A stretch of 64,000 nucleotides of DNA from Zygnema cylindricum (GCA_037447655.1 JBBHKE010001039.1:54813-118812), one strand, 5' to 3'. Positions 1 through 10,707 are shown, counted from the stretch's first letter. The notes: a model not told the origin generated them from the letters alone. Program-made: numbers and translations.

Positions 1-165
1 TCGCCACTTAAATCATTTCTTCTTTGTGCACACATCTGTTTTCCGTTTGGAGACCATCAACCGGAAAGTAAAAACCTTATCTATCCCTCTCAACCCGACA
101 AGTGTGCACGGAGAAAAGATAGTTCAAATGGCAAAGAAAAACATTAACGACACAAAATGTTTGAG
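1..165. repeat. MITE-like inverted-repeat element, cut by left edge
   Basis: The left part (cgccacttaaatcatttct) and right part (ggagaaaagatagttcaaat) are imperfect inverted copies. A central inverted pair, cacacatctg and acaagtgtgcac, has the same order and spacing as the copies at 8468-8860 and 10352-10571. The outer terminal repeat would lie left of base 1. It is non-coding and sits in the unfinished last intron of the LRR receptor gene, or beyond it. Family membership is by eye alignment; superfamily is not assigned. Confidence 0.5.
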
Positions 166-822
166 ATGTATCTAGGACAATACATTACTTAACCTTACCC
201 TAAATTAATGTGCACAAAATATTTGAGTTTGTAATGTGTTTTCGACTTTCAACATTTTATCATGCACATGATTTTGACACCATCCATTTGAAATTGCTCG
301 CTCAAGATTTACTTTTCGTTTTTTTCTCACTTTCGCATTTGTCTATGTATGGAATACCGTCTTATCTAACGGTCGGTTATTGCCAGTTCCTGCGATATCG
401 ATAATTATCGGTTTTTTTGTTATTCATATTCAAAACTTTGATATTGCCATATATCGAGTGTGCATTCGCGTGATACACAATACTAATAATTAGGTCTAAT
501 CGAGTGTAATCAGGCATCATTGAGTACAATTGTTGGATAGATTTCATCGGGTACAATTCTGTAAAACTGGGTAAAATCAGGTATAACCAGACATAATATA
601 TAATCAGGTATAATTAAGTAAGTTCAAGTAGAACCTGAATTCAAACTGAGAATAATGTGGTTTGTAAACAGTCAAAATAAGGTGGGAAATTGGGTAGATA
701 TTGTATACCAGGCTCCACTGGTTCTTATTCATAACCATTATTGGGTATAATCGGGTACCATCGTGGGTAATTGGGTATATCTGGAAAATAATACAGTCAA
801 ATTAGGTGTAAAAGAGGTATAC
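166..822. other. No coding exon seen; degenerate TCGGGTATAAT-type repeats
   Basis: This lies just 3' of exon 8 of the minus-strand LRR receptor gene, so it should be intron. No kinase-like exon was found on the minus strand. From about 490 to 790 the plus strand repeats variants of tcgggtataat, gggtaaaatcaggtataa and attgggtatat, a low-complexity AT/GGTA array. Confidence 0.45.
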
Positions 823-1050
823 CTTCCCCTAGTGGTTCTACTTCAGAAGCTTCCACATCTCGTAACGTTATTCGTTTTGATTTGAACTTTCTTATACATG
901 ACCAAATTAAAGCAATGATTAGCAATAAAGAGGCTCCGAGAATTGCGATTATAACTCCAATAATAGCCGTGGAGTTTCCTTTACTCGCATTATTTTCAGT
1001 CGGAGGACGACTCGAGAGAGAAGTCGGAGGACTCGGAGGAGGGATACTCA
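823..1050 (-). CDS. LRR receptor exon 8 (transmembrane and juxtamembrane)
   Basis: 228 bp, acceptor TTTGCAG, donor AAG|GTATAC. It encodes a Pro/Ser-rich stalk (SIPPPSPPTSLSSRPP), a polar spacer, a hydrophobic helix of about 24 residues, and the cytosolic juxtamembrane KFKSKRITLRDVEASEVE. The next exon is not in the window, so cytosolic domain identity is unknown. Confidence 0.83.
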
Positions 1051-2551
1051 CTGCAAAGAAAAGAAAACTTAGGTTTTAGATAAAGAAAGATTTAAAATAA
1101 AGATTGAGAAGGGAGGGAGGGAGGGAGGGAGGGAGGGAGGGAGGAAGGAAGGAAGGAAGGAAGGAAGGAAGGAAGAAAGAAAGGAAGGAAGAAAGAAAGA
1201 ACGAAAAAAAAATGAATAAAGAAAATAACATCTCATTTTTTAAAAATGTCAAGAACAAGTAGGATGTCCTTTTTTAATAATTTTTTAGGAACCATAATTT
1301 CATGTTAGAAAAAAAAAAAAAAACCGTATAAAATCGTCAAAATATATATTGAATCCTCAAAATTAAACAGAAATCCTCAAAAAAAAAATCTTCAAAAAAA
1401 TATGTAATGGCGTGAAAAGACAAAAACCCCAAAATGACCTCGAAAAACCTAAAGTAAAGCCCTAAAAATAACAGTAATTAGTCAAAAAAAGTAAAAACCT
1501 TCAGAAATCTGCAAACAATGATCGCAATTTTAACGATAGTGAAAAACCATGAAAAAACCCTAAAAACCCCATTTTCCTATACTTAATTGAGATCAATCAG
1601 TCGTCCAAAGGACCTGGCTTTTTAACAAAAAAAAAAAAGTAAAAGAAAGAAAGAAATTAAACTACTTGCTTCAATAAAATTACATTAATGCAATAAAAGA
1701 ACACAACATAAAAAACTAAACCAAGCCCAGTATATTGATTCCGTAATGCAGTAATAAGAGAGAAAAAAAAAAAAACTTATTTTGATAATCGCATCTTTCA
1801 CATTTGAAAATACTGAGCAGAAAAGACAAAACGGGGATTTTCAGAAATCTCACAATTGTCACACTCCGTTGTGTTCAAAAGTGGATTTCCAATAAAAGCG
1901 CCCCTGGAACCCAAAAAAGGAAAATGTTTTAATCGGTTTAAAAAAAAAAGCAAAACCAAAGACCAAAAAAGTGTAAAAACAACATATTCAAAAAGTTTAG
2001 AACATTGAAACGAATATAGGATATCGACACCTGTCTGAACCAAAAATAAGAAGGAAAACAAAAATTGAACTTTGATTCCATTAACAAAAAGGAAAACAAA
2101 AATCAAACTTTAAAGATTAAGCAATGACCATTGAACAATTAAAAAATTAACATTGGACATTCGATACGGAAAATTGATTATCGGTCATTCAATATATAAA
2201 AGAATATTAAAAATATATATATATATCATACGCATCAGAAATTTGGAAACTGAAATTTGAAATTTGAATTTTTAAAAATTGAAATATGCGATTGAAAATT
2301 GAATCTTGAACGTTGACAGTTGAAAAGTTGACAGCGACCATCACAAGAAATCAATTTAAAAAAAAAAAAAGATTAACAAATATTGGAAAAAACTGGGAAT
2401 TCAAAATTGAATATTATATCTTCAAGAAATGGGAATATGGAATAAAACGCACCCATTTTATTCCCGATTCATTTTCATAAATGTGACGAAATATTCCCAA
2501 AAATTTGAGGCCGTGAATTTTTTTTTACAGCTTTTCTTATTCTATTGATGC

Positions 2552-2583
<32 letters not shown>

Positions 2584-5500
2584 CAGAGGATATGATGAGA
2601 AAAAAATCCTTACGGGCAAAATTTAAGAAGACGGGAAGGAATAGAACCCGTTAGATTGTTTCCAGAAAGATCCCTGCAAAAAAACTAAAAATTAAAAACT
2701 AAAAACGAAAACTCAAATAAAAAGATGAACAAACATTTTGAGAAAACAAACAAAAATGCAAACAAACCCTGAAAATTAGACAGTTTAAATTGTGGAAATG
2801 GCAAGATGAAGTCTAATCGGGAAACGGAAATTAGCCTCGTATTCCCAAACGATTAAATATCACTTGAATTTCAACAAAACGACAACTTGATCAAAATATT
2901 CAGGTTCCGCACAGAAAAGGAAAAGGTCCAAAACAATAACAATTTCATCAATATGGAGCAATTAAAGGAAAAAAAACTAAAACACCCGCAATTTTTTCAA
3001 ATAAAGGGGTTAACAAAAAGAGGTTAATTAATAGGTTGACAATTTGACTAACATGTCGGTGGTACGTACAAGGCGGTAAGATTCGACAAGTTTTCGAATG
3101 ACAATGGAATCGGTCCAGAAAACAAATTTGTGCTCAAATTGAGGCGTGTCAAATGGGTCAAATTACCGATCGATTTCGGCTGATAAAAAGAAAAAGGCAG
3201 AAACATTCCCCATCAATAACTTATTTGACATATACAGATTTTCGAAATGCGGCAACAAAACATTAGACAAAATAGACACTGGACACATCTGCCCACAAAA
3301 AGAGTGCATCAAAATGAAAATTCTGAGATATACACAACCACGAAAAGGAAAAATCAAACATATGCCCTAATAGCTAGAACTTTATATTACTTTAAATATG
3401 CATATACACAACTTTATATTCTGGATTTTGGACATCGGAGATTGGAAATTGGGGATTAAACATTGGACGTTGGACATTGGACATCAGACATTGGAGGTTG
3501 AACATTTTGACATTGGAGATTGGGCATTAGAGATTGGAGACTAGAGATTGGACATTGAGATTGGACACTGAACATTGGAAATTGAACATTGGAGATTGGA
3601 AATTGGACATCAAACATTAGCCATTTGACATCAATTATTGGAGATTGGACATTAGAGAGCTAAGCATTGGCGATTAGGCATTATAAATTGCACCAGACAC
3701 GACATTGGGGATCAGAATCAGACATAGGTCATTGGAGATCGGACATTAAATATTGGACATAAAACATTGGAAATTAAAGATTGGACATTAAATATTGAGC
3801 ATTGAACATTGGAAATTAAATATTGGACATTGAACATTGAACATTGGGAATTAAAGATTGGACATTGAACATTAGAAATTAAAGATTGGACATTAAATTT
3901 TGGACATTAAAGAGTGGGTATTAGACACTGGACATTGAATATTGGACATTAGACATTGGACATTAAAGATTAGATATTGAACATTGAATATTGAACATTG
4001 GACATTAGACATCAGACAGCAGACACTCAGCAAACGTGAAGAATCAAAAATTAATTGACGTCGAACACGAGCATGAACAGCAAAAAAAAAAAAAAAAAAA
4101 AAAACGGGAAAAAAAATTGAACATTGTAAACCCGATGGCAAACATCAAAATTCAAACATCTAACATTAAAAGTCAAACATCTAACATTAAAGATCAAAGT
4201 TCGAAGGTTTAAGTGGCACTTGAGCTATGATTCTCTGTCTGTTAAAGGCAAAAACACGTCAGAAGTCAGAAGTTCCAAAAAATTGTAAGACAGGAATAGA
4301 ACATCGAACAACAAACATAAAAAACAAAACCATGTGATAATGAGTTTTACTCACAATCTCTCCAGAAATATGATTGTTGTCCAATAGCCTGCACCCGAAA
4401 AGAAAGTGGAAGTCTGTGAAAATTTGTCACACTTTCTCCCTCTCCCCCTCTCCCCCTCTCCCCCTCTCCCCCTGTCCCCCTCTGACTTCCCAAACAAAAA
4501 AAATTAACACATGAAAAAGAGTGTTCCTAGAAAGGCTACTGCATATCACACTTTACGGACAGTTTCAACTATTAATCAAACAAAATTGCATCGATTAAAA
4601 TGGCAAATATGGCTCATTTTTCCAATCCAAAATCAAAGTTATAAAAATGAAACTGCACAAGTTCCTTGAGAATGCCCCAAAAGTACCCAAAACAACAAAA
4701 AAAAGTTCTTAACACCTTTTCTGGCACATTTTGAGAGCATTAAAATATTATAGTTGTTATTTAACCTACATAAAAAAATTAAAAGATGCTTAATTTTTCG
4801 ACAGATTTCATTTATTTAACAAATTTATGCATTTACAAAGGGGAAAAAAAAAGGAAAAGAAACGTACAATTGTTCCAACATGGTTATATTTCCCACTTGC
4901 GAAGCCAGAGTTCCAGTAAGATTGAGACTACTCAAAGACCTAAAAACCGATAAGGGAGCAAAAAAGGTGAGTAACAAAACAAAAAAAACAAACAAACAAG
5001 CCAAACGCTACACTGCCTATCGTTCTCAGCCTTAAGGATTTAATAGTCTTAATGCAAAATTAGAATATATAATACTGCAAATTTACTGCAAGCAGACATG
5101 GTAGGTTGTAATCCACTCCCTTCAATAGTATTGTTAACACTATTTTATGATTTTCAGGCAAAAAAAAGTCGCGACCAAATTAGAGTTATCAACTATAATA
5201 ACGATAAGCTGTGTACCAAAACAATATAGTATTTGAACCACATTGGCGGTTGAGCTTTATTTTCTTTTGTTATTTGAACTGACAGGTAATTAACTTTTTA
5301 CGCAATGAAAAAAAATGAAGTCGTTCAATGTAAGTCGGGCTTTATTTACATTACACAAAAGGTACATGGAAGACTGCAAGCACATTTAATGCATATGCAG
5401 TGTATGTTTAAGATACTTTTTTTAGGGTAAGATACTTAAAGTATTCATACATACAAAGCACGCTTGCGACATTCATAAAGTACGTGAAAAGTGCATTAAA

Positions 5501-7335
5501 AAAAAAACCCGAATGTTAAGGTACCATAGGCAAAAATTGAAATCATTTCTTTTGAGGAAATTTTAAATTACTACGTAGTTTCGTTTCTTCAGGTTTGGAC
5601 TATTCCTAAAAACATATATCGTACTTTCCCAAAAAAATAGTGATTTAAAGTTCAAATACTGTGTTATTACAGTAACCACCATAATTAGTATGGACCACAA
5701 CTTTTAAAATTTAAGTAAATAATACTATTTTCAAAGCAAACTTGAGAAAGATTGTAAAATAAACAACAGAGATTCTTGTGAATCAAATTATATCTAAAAA
5801 TGTCCACACATGGAATACTGTGGACTAGCAAAAAAAATCTTGCCAACAACTTCCAAATAAACTTTGGTAGAAAGAGGAAAAGAAAAGAGGGAAAAAAAAA
5901 AGGGAAAGAAAAAAAGGAAAGTAAAAAGGCAAAGAAAAAAAGGAAAGAAAAAAGGAAAAGAAAAGAAATTATGTCGACTCCCAACATCGACATGGTCCAA
6001 ACAAACTCGCTGACACAGTCCACACTAATTACGTTTATTTGAAAACATCGACAAGCAAATATTCAACCGTGACATCGTAAAATTAAAATCCTCCAATTTC
6101 CTAGAAAAGCCAAATACAAACATTCCTCGATAGGTATCTCACTCTTTGAGGAAGGTGTCAAATATGCACAAAATGTGAAAAGAAAAAACAAAAAAAAGAA
6201 ACTTACAATTGAGTAACTCGTTCCTCAGAACAGAACACGTAACGAGATGTAGTGCACGGATCCATATCACCACTAAATTGCCAATCGGTAAAATTGGGAA
6301 ATTGCTGTTGAACATAAAAAAGGTTTTGCCCTGAAAAAAAAGAAAGGTATAATTGAAAAGGTGGCATAAAAATGGACAGGAAAATTTACTTCAGAAAACC
6401 ATTGTGAGGGGGCGCTCAATCAATCAATTCTTTTTTTCATCAAATTTCGATCTTGGATCCGTTCTTTTTTTTTTTTTTTGTGGATATGGATGGGATGTGG
6501 TTGTGGTTGGATGGGTTGGTGCCAGGTGCCAGTGCCAGATATCGGAAAACAGTCAACAAATTCCGGAAGTCGAGGATCGGATAATCTCGTCAAGGACAAA
6601 TCCCGGTTTCGGGGAAAAGATAAAGGAGAGAGGGGCGCTCGTCGAAACTCGCGAAAAAAAAGAAAAGGGGAAGGAGGGGAAGGGGGGAGTAGAGGAAAAA
6701 AAAAAAGACAGACAGGAAAAGGGTAAATGAGGGAAATAAAGAATCTCCTTTTGACCAAATACAGTTTGATTTAAAAAATCTCCAAAAAAGAATTTAAAAA
6801 TTGAAAAATGTGACTGAAAAACAATATCCCATGTATGCATGTATTCAAAAGTACACATGTATATTTAGTACATGTGGTAAGAAAAAAACAGATAATTTAG
6901 ATTAAAAAAAAACACACACATAAGAAAATGTTGACATTCACTATACTAATCAAATTTCACTAACAATTGAAAAAATATTAATGGAACTGCTAATTTTTAG
7001 GTCAAAATTTAATGATTTTATATTTTCCCAAAAAAAAAAACCAAAAAAAATTAGCAACCAAAATTTTTACAGGATAGTCCCAAGTTAAGTCAGCTCTTCG
7101 AACATTCTTTTGAAAACTTTACCAAAAGTGTACCAAATCTTTATGAATTACTACAAAATTTAAAAAGAAAAAGAAAAAAGAAACAATATTAGTTTCTCTT
7201 ACCATCCTCTGCAGCACTATTTTGACCATTCGCCAAAGTTTCCAGAAGCGACAACATGAACAGTGTTGCCAGAAAAAAATTAGGGTTTCTAGAAATACAA
7301 AACCCTAATTTTTTCCGCAACCCTAAAACTGCCAT
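823..7335 (-). CDS. Plant LRR receptor-like protein or kinase, 5' eight exons (partial)
   Basis: Spliced by eye as exons 7335-7203, 6330-6207, 4939-4868, 4388-4355, 3179-3070, 2673-2614, 1903-1854 and 1050-823. All junctions are GT..AG and the phases agree, giving 270 codons plus 1 base. Residues 20-35 are a signal-peptide core (FFLATLFMLSLLETLA). Residues about 60-80 are an LRR N-cap (DWQFSGDMDPC, then a second Cys in YVFCSEERVTQL). Four 24-residue LRRs of the plant GxIP type follow (LNLSTNLFSGPIPLSFENL). GAFIGNPLLNTTEC is the C-cap. Residues 222-245 form a transmembrane helix (IIGVIIAILGASLLLIIALIW), followed by the basic stop-transfer CIRKFKSKR. The small ectodomain and the 72-bp LRR exon recall plant co-receptor kinases. 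The kinase domain, if any, lies left of base 1, so a receptor-like protein without a kinase is not excluded. Ligand and pathway are unknown. Confidence 0.85.
1109..1200 (+). repeat. (GGGA)n then (GGAA)n microsatellite
   Basis: About nine GGGA units grade into about fourteen GGAA/GAAA units inside intron 7 of the LRR gene. On the minus (coding) strand this is a CCCT/TTCC pyrimidine tract about 60 bp upstream of the exon 8 acceptor in transcript order. Confidence 0.9.
1854..1903 (-). CDS. LRR receptor exon 7 (C-terminal cap)
   Basis: 50 bp, acceptor TTCCAG, donor AATT|GTGAG. It encodes GAFIGNPLLNTTECDN, matching the F.GNP.L...C cap that follows the last LRR in plant LRR receptors. Read through the donor, the frame stays open another 18 codons, so retention of this intron would give a secreted, membrane-free protein. 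That is only an inference. Confidence 0.8.
2614..2673 (-). CDS. LRR receptor exon 6 (last LRR)
   Basis: 60 bp, acceptor TTTGCAG, donor CC|GTAAGG. It encodes LDLSGNNLTGSIPSRLLKFC, a classic final LRR, and leads into the C-terminal cap of exon 7. Confidence 0.85.
3070..3179 (-). CDS. LRR receptor exon 5 (one and a half LRRs)
   Basis: 110 bp, acceptor TATCAG, donor TT|GTACGT. It encodes PKSIGNLTHLTRLNLST, then NLFSGPIPLSFENLSNLTA. The motif LxxLxLSxNxFSGPIPxSFxNL is the canonical plant extracellular LRR. The phase returns to the split TT|G leucine. Confidence 0.85.
3427..4025 (+). repeat. Degenerate heptanucleotide array (GGACATT)n
   Basis: About 600 bp of intron 4 reads as seven-base units of the form GGACATT, GGAGATT, GAACATT or GGAAATT, with few interruptions. 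Weaker copies continue to about 4200 as AACATCA/AACATTA. The stretch is non-coding; apparent frames across it are low complexity. Confidence 0.85.
4355..4388 (-). CDS. LRR receptor exon 4 (half LRR)
   Basis: A 34-bp exon encoding LLDNNHISGEI after completing the split leucine. The acceptor is GTGCAG and the donor is ATT|GTGAGT. It ends in phase 0, so the LRR is completed by exon 5 (PKSIGNLTHL). Too short to be found by open-reading-frame scanning. Confidence 0.78.
4434..4482 (+). repeat. (CTCCCCCT)n minisatellite
   Basis: Five to six tandem 8-bp CTCCCCCT units (one with CTG) lie in intron 3 of the LRR gene, 45 bp before the exon 4 acceptor in transcript order. On the transcribed strand they form a purine-rich G run. 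Confidence 0.85.
4868..4939 (-). CDS. LRR receptor exon 3 (one LRR, 72 bp)
   Basis: An exon of exactly 72 bp, one 24-residue LRR, bounded by TAG and TT|GTACG. It encodes SLSSLNLTGTLASQVGNI followed by TMLEQ. Exon length and split-leucine phase are typical of plant LRR-receptor genes built from serial 72-bp exons. Confidence 0.85.
5872..5968 (+). repeat. AAAGG/AAAAG polypurine tract
   Basis: Nearly pure A/G for about 95 bp inside intron 2 of the LRR gene. It explains the Lys/Arg-rich and Phe-rich pseudo-frames on the two strands. No gene is supported here. Confidence 0.85.
6207..6330 (-). CDS. LRR receptor exon 2 (N-terminal cap)
   Basis: The acceptor is a pyrimidine run ending in CAG and the donor is TT|GTAAGT. 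It encodes the LRR N-terminal capping domain: FPNFTDWQFSGDMDPC, then YVFCSEERVTQ. The two cysteines eight residues apart and the W...DPC pattern match the plant LRRNT cap. Phase 1 in and phase 2 out (codon split TT|G) fit exons 1 and 3. Confidence 0.82.
7203..7335 (-). CDS. LRR receptor exon 1 (signal peptide)
   Basis: Starts at the ATG whose complement is 7333-7335 and encodes 44 codons plus one base. It opens with a basic N-region (MAVLGLRKKLG), then a hydrophobic core, then a polar segment (NGQNSAAED) where cleavage is plausible. The donor is G|GTAAGA. The upstream minus-strand sequence is rich in CTCTCTTTT and purine runs, as in a 5' UTR; no TATA box was assigned. Confidence 0.8.
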
Positions 7336-8467
7336 TTTCGGAGTCAAACCTTTAAAGAGTTACAATGTAAAACAAAAGATAAGCAAGAAAATTAAAAATT
7401 AAAATAATGAAACAACAAGAAAAGAGAGAGAACAATCTCCTTTCAAAACAATCTCTCTCGCTGTTTTTTTTTTTTTTTTCTTTTTTTTTCTCTTTTTTTA
7501 ATGATTACTGACTTTGTAACGGTGAAGCGTGTGTTACGGGCTGTATCGAAGGAGGCTATCCAAGAAAGTGATTGGCTGACAGCAAATAGTGTGGATAAAC
7601 AGTAACAAGTCTTTCCGGAAGTCCCGGAAACAGGTTTTTTTCCTTGTTCAGTATGGTACGATTTCGTACGATGGTACAATGCCGTACTGTGGTTCAGATG
7701 TGCGAAAACTTTCTGAAAACACTTTACACTCGTACTATACTCATGAGGCACAGTACAGTACAGTACTGTACTGTACTGTACAGTACAGTTGCGTTCAAAA
7801 TTGCAATGGTTTCAGCAATATAGTGTGGATCTTTTGTGCAGTTCAGGCTTCAAAGCTAAAATGTGCGAAAACAATTGGAGACACTCTATCTGTTTTTCGT
7901 ATTATACGCATACTTTACCTTGTAGGAACCCTAGTATTAAGTTCAAAATGTGCGGAAATGTTTGAAAACTTTATAAATGTAGCAGGCACGTTATGCACGC
8001 GATTTTACTCTTAATAACATGCGAATCGGGGAGGAGTCACTACAAATAGCGTTTCCAATTGTTTTGGCGCATTCAAAGCTATGCTGCAGACTGCACAAGA
8101 TCCAACCAGACTGTCGGGGACCAAAAGTACACTTTTGTCGCCACATAAGTTCTGTCGTCTCGCCGTCGTAGAAGAAGCAGCCTTTTCGGTTCTGACGACA
8201 AACTTTCCAACCTGATGGCAGCGACGAGAATCGGACGCTTAGGAACAATCGCGCACAGCAAAAACGTTCAGCATCCAACGGCCAGATATTGCCCTGACCA
8301 AATGGTTTGAACTTGGCGGATGTATCGGACCGGTACGTCGTTGACAAGTAAGTGCCTGTTCCATACGACAGTATAGTCGTACGGTCATATCGTAGCCGTC
8401 AACGGTGTTCCTGATCCGATTTCCTACGAATTCCTGTAAGCTTGTACGAAATCCCTGGTGCATTAAC
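7336..8467. other. Upstream spacer of the LRR gene; no gene found
   Basis: Next to the start codon is a purine run on the transcribed strand (pyrimidines at 7458-7500 on plus) and a GA/CT-rich stretch consistent with a 5' UTR. Beyond 7550 the sequence is rich in GTAC (tggtacgatttcgtacgatg and similar). Frames of up to about 140 codons show no recognisable domain. No promoter motif can be assigned with confidence. Confidence 0.5.
7749..7790. repeat. CAGTA tandem run forming a palindrome
   Basis: Repeated CAGTA units turn into TACTG units at the centre and back again, making a near-perfect palindrome about 40 bp long that could form a hairpin. Shorter runs of the same motif occur at 8956-8985 and 10337-10354, next to MITE ends. 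Confidence 0.85.
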
Positions 8468-8660
8468 TACACCGTGTATCGCTATTAGTGCTGATAATAT
8501 TTTCACCACTATCATCATTTATCCGTACACATTTGTCCGATTTTCACATGGAGACCACCAATCGGAAGGTGAGAATCTTGGATTTCAATCGCAATCGTCG
8601 GATTCATAATTCGACAAGCGAGTACGTAGAAAATATGTTTTAAGTGTCGAAAAAACATAA
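8468..8660. repeat. MITE copy 1, abutting copy 2
   Basis: The left end is TACACCGTGTATCGCTATTAG. The inner inverted arms are accatcatttatccgtacac-like and gtacgtagaaaatatgtttt-like. The right outer end is missing because the next copy begins directly with CACACCGTGAATCG. Same family as 10352-10571. Non-coding. Confidence 0.65.
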
Positions 8661-8860
8661 ACACACCGTGAATCGCTATTTGCGCCAATGTTATTTTCGC
8701 CACTAAAACATCTTTGCTCCGTACACACTTGTAGGATTGTTGATCTGACGGTTGCGATTGAAAGGTAACATTCTCAGCTTCCGATTGGCGGTCTCAAATT
8801 GAAAATCCAACAAGTGTGTACCATAAAAGATGTTTTAAGTGGCGAAAAAAACATTGACGC
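8661..8860. repeat. MITE copy 2
   Basis: Starts CACACCGTGAATCGCTATT. The inner arms are cgccactaaaacatctttg on the left and aagatgttttaagtggcg on the right, with central caagtgtgtacc and gtacacacttgt. The right outer terminal repeat is lost (it ends near acattgacgca). Head-to-tail with copy 1. Confidence 0.65.
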
Positions 8861-9215
8861 ATTTTTCCGTACAACCTATTTTGGACCGAAAAGGGCCCTG
8901 CCCTTCTAGCAAATGGGAAATGGGACTCGTAACTAAGATGCACGTGTCGTCTACTACAGTACAGTACATTACCGTACATTACCGTACCGTAATGTCTGCA
9001 ACTCATTATAAAGTTAATATCCTTATCGTCATCATATCTAAACGTACATTTGTAGTACGGTTCAAAGTGCGGAAGGACACTGTTTCTGAACTACCGTACG
9101 GATAATGTAATATATTTATATATATATATCTATATTTATAAATATATATAAATATATGTATATATTTATGCATATCCATATTCATTTTTTATACCGCGCC
9201 AAACTTTCTATCGCG

Positions 9216-9726
9216 GTACACCGCCAATCGCTATTAGAGTAAAGGAATAAATAGCGTAAAAAAAAAATAGTGTTATTAACGCTAATTGGGAAAAAAAAAA
9301 AATCCAAAAAAACATATATATTAATTAATCACTAACTCTAATTTGGGCTTTTTCGCATAATAAATGCCCGCCGTATTGATGTCTACATCAATATTTGTAT
9401 CCGTACAAAATCTGACAATTCGTACGCCAAAAACTGAATATTCGAGTTTGCGTCTCTTTCTCCAGTGCACATTCACATGCATGCGCAATTACATTAAATG
9501 ACTTTTTGAACATTTTTATTTCAAAAAGTACATTTTGGTACGGAAAAACTATCCGTACACCACACTATAAACATTGCGGTGTACTTTCGTTATTAACGCT
9601 AATTAAAAAAAGAACCCCAAAAGGCGTAAAGGAAAAAATAGAATTATGGATTGTATTTCAGGTATTTTTTTTTTTTTAAGGGCACCGAATTAGCGTTATT
9701 TACTCTAACAGCGATTGGCAGTGTAC
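9216..9726. mobile_element. TIR element, 511 bp, non-autonomous
   Basis: The left terminus gtacaccgccaatcgctatt and the right terminus, reverse-complemented, gtacactgccaatcgctgtt match over about 30 bp with few mismatches, and both continue agagtaaa. There is no open frame for a transposase. The interior has further TTATTAACGCTAATT repeats, suggesting earlier nested insertions. Superfamily unassigned; the ends resemble the ACACCGTG family nearby. Confidence 0.7.
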
Positions 9727-9926
9727 ACCGTGAATCGTTATTAGCCTTATGTACGCTATATCGGCACCCCAAAATTTTGACATTGATACCTTAAATATAA
9801 TAAATTACATTATTTGTGGACGTGGACCATAATCTTCCACGTCTCCTGGCACTAAACTAGAATGAATGACGCTATTTTTTTCTTTACACTAATAATTTCT
9901 ATACGCTAATAACGATGCAAGGTGTA
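9723..9926. mobile_element. TIR element, about 204 bp
   Basis: The left end is gtacaccgtgaatcgttatt and the right end, reverse-complemented, is tacaccttgcatcgttatta. Inverted identity extends through the following ttagc. It shares the GTAC with the 3' end of the preceding element, so the two abut. Non-coding. Confidence 0.65.
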
Positions 9927-10351
9927 GTTAAGGAGAGGCGTTACCTTCCGTCCTGTCAGTCAAATAAAAGCACCGAGCGACAAATCGCCCAAACTTGTCG
10001 GTCCCTCTAGAAAGTTCCAAATTGTAACCGTCAAAGGTCAAACCGTCAACTCTAGCAGTACCACGATTATCCGGTGACAAAATGTTAAATTTCTTCATTT
10101 TTCAACTTTTTTTGGCTTCTTCTGTTCTTGACCAGAAAATAACTGTTTATGGTACCAATGTTCTGAAATTTCCGATACATGACACGTGTCACTGAAATCG
10201 AGGAGAAGCATTATTGTCCGTCCATTTCTGTCATTGGAAAATTCAATCAGAGACGGATAAAATTGCCTAAAATTGTTAGTCCCCCTCAAAAGTTTCAAGT
10301 TTTGAACGTCCAAATTCTGACGGTCAACTCTGGCATTACAGTACAGTACAG

Positions 10352-10571
10352 TACACCGTCTATCTCTATTAGTGAAGAAAAAAAAATCGTCACTTAAAAC
10401 ATCTTTTCTCCTCCACACTTGTCCGATTTTGGAACTGATGGTTGCGATTGAGAGCCTAGATTCTCAACGTCCGATTGGTGGTCTTCGTGTGCAAATCGGA
10501 CAAATATGTACGGAGAAAAGATGTTTTAAGTGGCGAAAAAGATGTTAACACTAAAAGCGATACACGGTGTA
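10352..10571. mobile_element. Best-preserved MITE of the ACACCGTG family, 220 bp
   Basis: Left end tacaccgtctatctctatta; right end, reverse-complemented, tacaccgtgtatcgctttta. The terminal inversion continues through cacttaaaacatcttttctcc (left) against ggagaaaagatgttttaagtg (right), so the arms are about 60 bp or more. The spacer carries an inner inversion (cttgtccgattt / aaatcggacaa). It has no coding capacity and is immediately preceded by a CAGTA run. Confidence 0.75.
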
Positions 10572-10707
10572 CCGCTTGATAATTTGCCGTCTCTTGTCCG
10601 TTTTTAGATTTTATTCTCAATTCGTGCACGTGTAGACATAAGTCTTTGTTGGGTTTTTTACTTTTTTGGTGGACGACACTCCTATTCTAGCTCATGCGGT
10701 CTCTCAC

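Noticed and set aside
1798-2106. A 102-codon minus-strand gene around LRR exon 7
   Set aside because: Only 1903-1854 fits the LRR cap. The rest is intron before a clear CAG acceptor and after a GTGAG donor.
3893-4141. Repetitive small protein across the heptamer array
   Set aside because: Seven-base periodicity gives a 7-codon pseudo-repeat in any frame; no start or splice context.
5800-6042. Lys-rich protein on plus and Phe-rich membrane protein on minus
   Set aside because: Both are translations of one A/G-rich simple repeat inside intron 2 of the LRR gene.
7991-8347. 118-codon minus-strand frame upstream of the LRR gene
   Set aside because: No recognisable domain, no splice or start support, and three overlapping frames of similar length nearby. 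Treated as chance.
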